64,000 nucleotides of DNA from Acetobacter lovaniensis (GTDB lineage Bacteria; Pseudomonadota; Alphaproteobacteria; Acetobacterales; Acetobacteraceae): positions 62,001-126,000 of the forward strand of contig NZ_JACHIE010000008.1 of NCBI RefSeq assembly GCF_014207635.1, in the 5' to 3' direction. The number at the start of each line of letters is the position of its first letter. Positions within the stretch are counted from its first letter, which is position 1. The notes below the pieces were generated by a model. It saw only the letters and a list, made by a program, of their open reading frames with translations, had not been told where the DNA came from and searched no databases. The position numbers and the translations under genes were made by a program. Shown piece by piece: positions 60,334 to 64,000 of this stretch.

Positions 60334-62079
60334 ATGAAAGAGAGCTTCATCCGATATGCGCTTGATAATGCCGCCATTGTCGCCACGACAGATGCGCACG
60401 GGACTATTACAGGTGTAAATAAGAAATTCTGTGAAATAAGCGGGTATAGTAAAGAAGAATTAATTGGCGCCAACCACAGGATTTTGCGTTCGGGGATACA
60501 TCACAAAGAATTTTTCCGTTTGATGTACCAAAAGATCAAGGCCGGACATATCTGGCATGGAGAAATATGCAACAGAAGGAAAAATGGTTCCCTTTACTGG
60601 GTGGACACGACAATTGTTCCCCACCTTGTCGGCTCGGACAAAGTAGACGGTTACGTTGCCATCCGCTTTGACATTACGAAGAAAAAAGAGCTGGAAGAAG
60701 AACTCCAGATTAATATACGCCAACTTGAAGCAACGGCGAATACTGATTTCCTGACCGATCTTCCCAACCGCAGACTGTTTTCCCAATACATGGAAGATCT
60801 GATCAAACGGAAAGGTGAAGAGGCAGGCACGTTTCATCTGGCTATCCTTGATATCGATCTGTTCAAGGAGATAAATGATTCATTCGGCCATGTAATGGGA
60901 GATTACCTGCTCAAGGTCATTGCATTGCGTCTGCGTAATGTCGTGGACGATCATGTTTTTATCGCGCGTTTGGGAGGGGATGAATTTGGGATCATCCTTG
61001 ATCGACAAAATACTCATGACAATCTGAAACTTTGTGAAAAAATACTCGATGCGGTGCGCGAGCCGGTCACGATCGGGTCGATAACCCACCATTTTTCGGC
61101 CAGCATGGGCTGCGCAATTTTCCCCCAGCATGGAGCAGATGCGGCCAGCTTGTTACAAGCTACCGATATCGCGCTTTATCGCGCCAAGGCGCTGGGGCGT
61201 GACAGATTTGAAGTATTCAGCAATAAAAGCATGGAGGCCATTAAAAGAAAGTTCCAGCTTTTATCTGATGTTAATATTGGACTTCGTCGTGAGGAGTTCA
61301 TGTTTTTCTATCAGCCGATACTCTATCCTGCGTCCCATCCGGCAATCTCATTCGAGGCCCTCGCCCGTTGGGATCATCCACAGCGCGGCATTATCGGTCC
61401 ATCCGACTTTCACACAGCTCTCACTGATCCGGCCACGTGCGCTATTTTCGGCCTTTATCTGCTGGAGCACGTGTTCGACGATATGGCGATTATGCGTAAC
61501 AAAGGCCTTCTCTTCGGAAGGGTTGCGATCAATCTGACCAATGCAGACTTCCGCTCGGATGCTTTTCTGGAACGGTTCTTCAAACGATGTGCCCAGACTG
61601 CTATCGGCCCCGAGCAGTTTTGTGTTGAAGTTACCGAAACCATGTTGCTGGGCGACGACCAGAAACGGGTAGAACGAGGCTTGAGACAATTGCATGATGC
61701 CGGTGTCGAAGTGGCATTGGACGATTTCGGTACCGGTTATGCGTCACTGACACATCTGCGCGAGTTTCCGATCGACCGCCTTAAAATTGACCGCCGTTTC
61801 GTGTCGAATATCGAAACGTCGCCCGAAGACTCTGTAATCGTGCGCGGTATTATCAACATTGCTCATGGATTGGGAAAAACCGTTACCGCGGAAGGCATAG
61901 AGAGCACACAACAGGCGAAAATTCTCCTCGATATGCATTGTGACTCCCTTCAGGGCTGGCTGTTCAGCAGGGCATGTCGCGTAGAAGATTTGTATTCGAC
62001 TATCCAGAAGATTCCCGAAATCCTGAAGACGCTTGATTGCAAGCCACTCACGAAAGCAGAGACTCTCCATCTGACCTGA
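60334..62079 (+). CDS. PAS-GGDEF-EAL protein (cyclic di-GMP turnover)
   Basis: A 581-residue protein. Residues 5-120 are a PAS domain (NAAIVATTDAHGTITGVNKK), followed by a GGDEF domain with intact RLGGDEFGIIL at about residue 212 but no clear RxxD inhibitory site, and an EAL domain with EALARWD, the NLTN asparagine, EVTET, DDFGTGYASL, LKIDRRF and TAEGIES, so the full phosphodiesterase metal/catalytic set is present. Breakdown of cyclic di-GMP is likely; synthesis is possible. It starts 2 bases after the old end of the globin chemoreceptor frame, so the two were built as one operon, linking oxygen sensing with cyclic di-GMP. Confidence 0.92.
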   Translation: MKESFIRYALDNAAIVATTDAHGTITGVNKKFCEISGYSKEELIGANHRILRSGIHHKEFFRLMYQKIKAGHIWHGEICNRRKNGSLYWVDTTIVPHLVGSDKVDGYVAIRFDITKKKELEEELQINIRQLEATANTDFLTDLPNRRLFSQYMEDLIKRKGEEAGTFHLAILDIDLFKEINDSFGHVMGDYLLKVIALRLRNVVDDHVFIARLGGDEFGIILDRQNTHDNLKLCEKILDAVREPVTIGSITHHFSASMGCAIFPQHGADAASLLQATDIALYRAKALGRDRFEVFSNKSMEAIKRKFQLLSDVNIGLRREEFMFFYQPILYPASHPAISFEALARWDHPQRGIIGPSDFHTALTDPATCAIFGLYLLEHVFDDMAIMRNKGLLFGRVAINLTNADFRSDAFLERFFKRCAQTAIGPEQFCVEVTETMLLGDDQKRVERGLRQLHDAGVEVALDDFGTGYASLTHLREFPIDRLKIDRRFVSNIETSPEDSVIVRGIINIAHGLGKTVTAEGIESTQQAKILLDMHCDSLQGWLFSRACRVEDLYSTIQKIPEILKTLDCKPLTKAETLHLT

Positions 62080-62084
62080 AAAGG

Positions 62085-62118
62085 CTTCACGCGACTTCAC
62101 TCTCCATGGGGCGTGAAG
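62085..62118. terminator. Hairpin after the PAS-GGDEF-EAL gene
   Basis: CTTCACGC and GCGTGAAG form an 8-bp stem with an 18-base loop, 5 bases after the stop codon. No T-run. Confidence 0.4.
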
Positions 62119-62346
62119 GGGACCCGACGCATCCATTACTGAACGGCTCTGAGTTTAGCAAAGAGAGAATTATTCAGGCCGCATGCTACAATCTCAAATC
62201 CATTCTGATTTACATAAAAAGCCCGTTCGGCTCCGGCACGCACCGTAGCCAATAAGTGCCAGCACGCGTTAACATTAGATAATCCACCCATAAAAAAAGT
62301 GGCTTTTGAAAGAGAATTTTCTCAGCGTAAGGATGAGGAGATTCTG

Positions 62347-62544
62347 ATGAAGAGTGATCGCTTTACTGACGCCCAGATCATGGGTGTGATCCGTCAGGCT
62401 GAAGATGGCGTTTCTGTTCCTGATTTGTGCCGGGAGCATGGGATCAGCAACGCCACGTTTTACCGGTTGCGCGCGAAATATGGCGGTATAACCATGACAG
62501 ACCCAACATGGGGAACGGCGGGTTCACACCCGCCCAGAAACTAA
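62347..62544 (+). mobile_element. IS3-family OrfA fragment
   Basis: MKSDRFTDAQIMGVIRQAED then VSVPDLCREHGISNATFYRL and RAKYGG are the N-terminal helix-turn-helix half of an IS3-type OrfA (normally 85-90 residues). After KYGG the frame continues into unrelated sequence and stops at 62544, so the gene was cut, probably by a later insertion. GAGGAG upstream of the ATG at 62347 is the original ribosome site. OrfB is absent. Confidence 0.8.
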
Positions 62545-62605
62545 AAAGAAGCTATCTGAATTCTCAGTTAGAACCCTACTAAAAAGGGGAAGATTACCAC
62601 AGGAG

Positions 62606-63054
62606 AGCGGATCACGCACCGGGTATGATGGCGCGAAAAGAAAGAAGGGATCGAAGCTGCGTATGGCAGTCGATACTCTAGGTCATCTTCTGGCCCCGCA
62701 CGTCCCCCCGGCAGAGGGCGAAGTCGGACCGCTGGCACAGGCTATCCAGCAGGCAACAGACGGCAGCGTGCAACTGGTCTGGGCTTATCAGGGCTATACC
62801 GGGGCCAAAGCGGAAAACGCTGCCAGAGAACAGGATATCACACTCGAAATCGTCAGGCCGCCTCAGGCAAAGCGGGGTTTGTGCTACTGCCCCCGATGCT
62901 GGATCGTGGAGAGATCGTTCGCATGGGCGACACGGTGCAGAAGATTGGTCAAGGACTACGAACGCTGCGCCTCAACGCTCGCCCAATGCATACCATCACC
63001 TTCGCAGGGTTCATGCTGAAAAACGTAGCCGAACTCCTCATGCAAAGTGCATAA
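62606..63054 (+). mobile_element. IS5-family transposase C-terminal remnant
   Basis: SGSRTGYDGAKRKKGSK then LRMAVDTLGHLLAPHV is the start of the DDE domain's second half, and WIVERSFAWATRCRRLVKDY carries the catalytic E of an IS5-group transposase. The stretch KRGLCYCPRCW replaces the expected KRGFVLLPRRW, which can be explained by one lost T and one extra C, and near 62975 the frame shifts again so that the natural end GFMLKNVAELLMQSA is read in a different frame, stopping at 63054. The N-terminal half is missing. A dead insertion sequence remnant. Confidence 0.82.
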
Positions 63055-63143
63055 TACCCTCTAGTGTCATGGTAACTCCATCATGGCACATCGATGCCGT
63101 AGGGAGATCATTTACCTCATCAGGAAGGTCCTTCAAATTGTTT

Positions 63144-64000
63144 TCAAAACTGCAGCTTCTGGCCAACACCAAGTCTGGTTGCCTTGTTCAGCAGAGCGGC
63201 ACCCAATGCAATATCGGTAATGCTCAACCCACGGTGCCAGAACAGGATTGTCTCGTCATCATTTTCCCGCCCCAGTAATTTTCCCCCGACAATATCACAC
63301 AACTCTGCGTAAAGAGTTTCACGCGTGATCTTCCCCTGATCCACGTGCTGGCGCAGAGCACCGTATGGACGGCCCGGACCGCACTGCCCCCAGTCATCCA
63401 CCACCACTTTATCGATCACGTCAGTCAAGCTGAGTTCGAGTGCGCTCATGGTACCGTATGGAATAATCAATGCGCCCTTGCGAACCCACTCGGTTTTCAG
63501 GAGTGGTGCTGGCTCTGGTAGCCGACTGGCCTCTACCAGAATATCCGCCCTGTCCAGACAGGCCTCCCATGTTGTTGTAACAGTCACCTTTTTACCCAGA
63601 TCCTGCTCCAGCCTCTGAGCAAAGGCCTCCCGACTTTCCGGTCTACGGGAATGCACACGGATTTCCTCAAAATCAAAGATATGATCAAGTAGTCTGATAT
63701 TCCAGTACGCCGTTCCGCGTGTACCAATATGGCCAAGTATGCGGCTATTTCTGGGAGCCAGAAAACGCGCGCCCAGTGCGGTCATCGCTCCTGTGCGCAT
63801 ATCTGTAATCCGTGTTGCGTCAATAATAGCTTTAGGCATGCCGGTCACGGGGTCAAACAGATTGAGCACCGCCATTTCGGATGGCAGATTCTGTTTGTAA
63901 TTGTTTACAAAATCACCAACAATTTTCACACCAGCCAGACCAAGTGGCTGAATAACACCACGCAGGACATTAAAATGACCTTTGTCCGAACTCTCGGGCA
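63144..64000 (-). CDS. Ornithine cyclodeaminase/mu-crystallin family protein (5' end outside window)
   Basis: The last 285 residues of an OCD-family enzyme; the frame is open to the right edge. It has AVLNLFDPVTGMPKAIIDAT, the arginine-rich ITDMRTGAMTALGARFLAP and the Rossmann region ILGHIGTRGTAYWNIRLL, then EIRVHSRRPESREAF. The GTG at 63929 could be mistaken for a start, but conserved-looking residues (HFNVLRGVIQPLGLAGVKIV) lie before it. It is only distantly similar to the OCD gene at 12386. Substrate unknown; amino or imino acid reduction or deamination is expected. Confidence 0.87.
   Translation of the reverse strand, partial: PESSDKGHFNVLRGVIQPLGLAGVKIVGDFVNNYKQNLPSEMAVLNLFDPVTGMPKAIIDATRITDMRTGAMTALGARFLAPRNSRILGHIGTRGTAYWNIRLLDHIFDFEEIRVHSRRPESREAFAQRLEQDLGKKVTVTTTWEACLDRADILVEASRLPEPAPLLKTEWVRKGALIIPYGTMSALELSLTDVIDKVVVDDWGQCGPGRPYGALRQHVDQGKITRETLYAELCDIVGGKLLGRENDDETILFWHRGLSITDIALGAALLNKATRLGVGQKLQF

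Noticed and set aside
1-64000. CRISPR arrays, rRNA and tRNA genes
   Set aside because: No regularly spaced repeats and no recognisable tRNA or rRNA sequence were seen by eye; a covariance search would be needed to exclude a tRNA fully.

Overview
This window looks like a chromosomal segment of an acetic acid bacterium (Acetobacteraceae, probably Acetobacter or a close relative). That is a judgement from protein character, moderately GC-rich codon use and the co-occurrence of a B12-dependent ribonucleotide reductase, an encapsulin, IS5/IS3-type remnants and large amine/acid oxidation loci; no rRNA or tRNA was recognised to confirm it.

Region 1 (1-12335): an EmrAB/NodT-type tripartite drug efflux operon with a divergent LysR regulator, a second LysR gene facing it, a lipocalin-like protein, an adenosylcobalamin-dependent (class II) ribonucleoside triphosphate reductase, then a two-gene encapsulin nanocompartment operon (DyP peroxidase cargo with a C-terminal loading peptide, followed by the shell protein), and an ABC-F protein.

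Region 2 (12386-38765): a large catabolic island for amines, opines or amino acids. It has an OCD/mu-crystallin enzyme, a tartrate/malate-type dehydrogenase, an M20 amidohydrolase, two aldehyde dehydrogenases, a class III aminotransferase, a three-part (2Fe-2S)/FAD/FAD dehydrogenase, an oligopeptide/opine-type ABC importer whose fused ATPase gene carries a frameshift, Lrp and GNAT genes, a D-2-hydroxyacid dehydrogenase, a PuuB-like oxidase, an MFS transporter, two type II HAD hydrolases, a TonB-dependent receptor and a cupin. Hairpin terminators separate several of these units. Together the enzymes could take an (acylated) amine through an aldehyde and acid to GABA and succinate, but the substrate is not shown by the sequence.

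Region 3 (39017-52716): a predicted lipoprotein, then a ten-gene, end-to-end overlapping minus-strand operon of aryl-polyene type: ACP, acyl-AMP ligase fused to a dehydratase, LpxL-like acyltransferase, LolA-like protein, MMPL exporter, ketosynthase, chain-length-factor-like protein, second dehydratase, ketoreductase, and a flavin-dependent halogenase-like enzyme. A COG4648-like membrane protein, a family 2 glycosyltransferase and a UbiE-like methyltransferase sit beside it. No aromatic ammonia-lyase, thioesterase, second ACP or second full ketosynthase is visible here.

Region 4 (52778-64000): a small secreted protein, a YaiI-family protein and an exported glutaminase, followed by a decaying accessory segment: an ECF sigma/anti-sigma/metal-sensor trio, a broken glycine-zipper lipoprotein gene, a serine recombinase bracketed by 11-bp direct repeats, a globin-coupled chemoreceptor cut short by an in-frame stop, a PAS-GGDEF-EAL protein, IS3 and IS5 fragments, and the 3' part of a second OCD-family gene running off the window edge.
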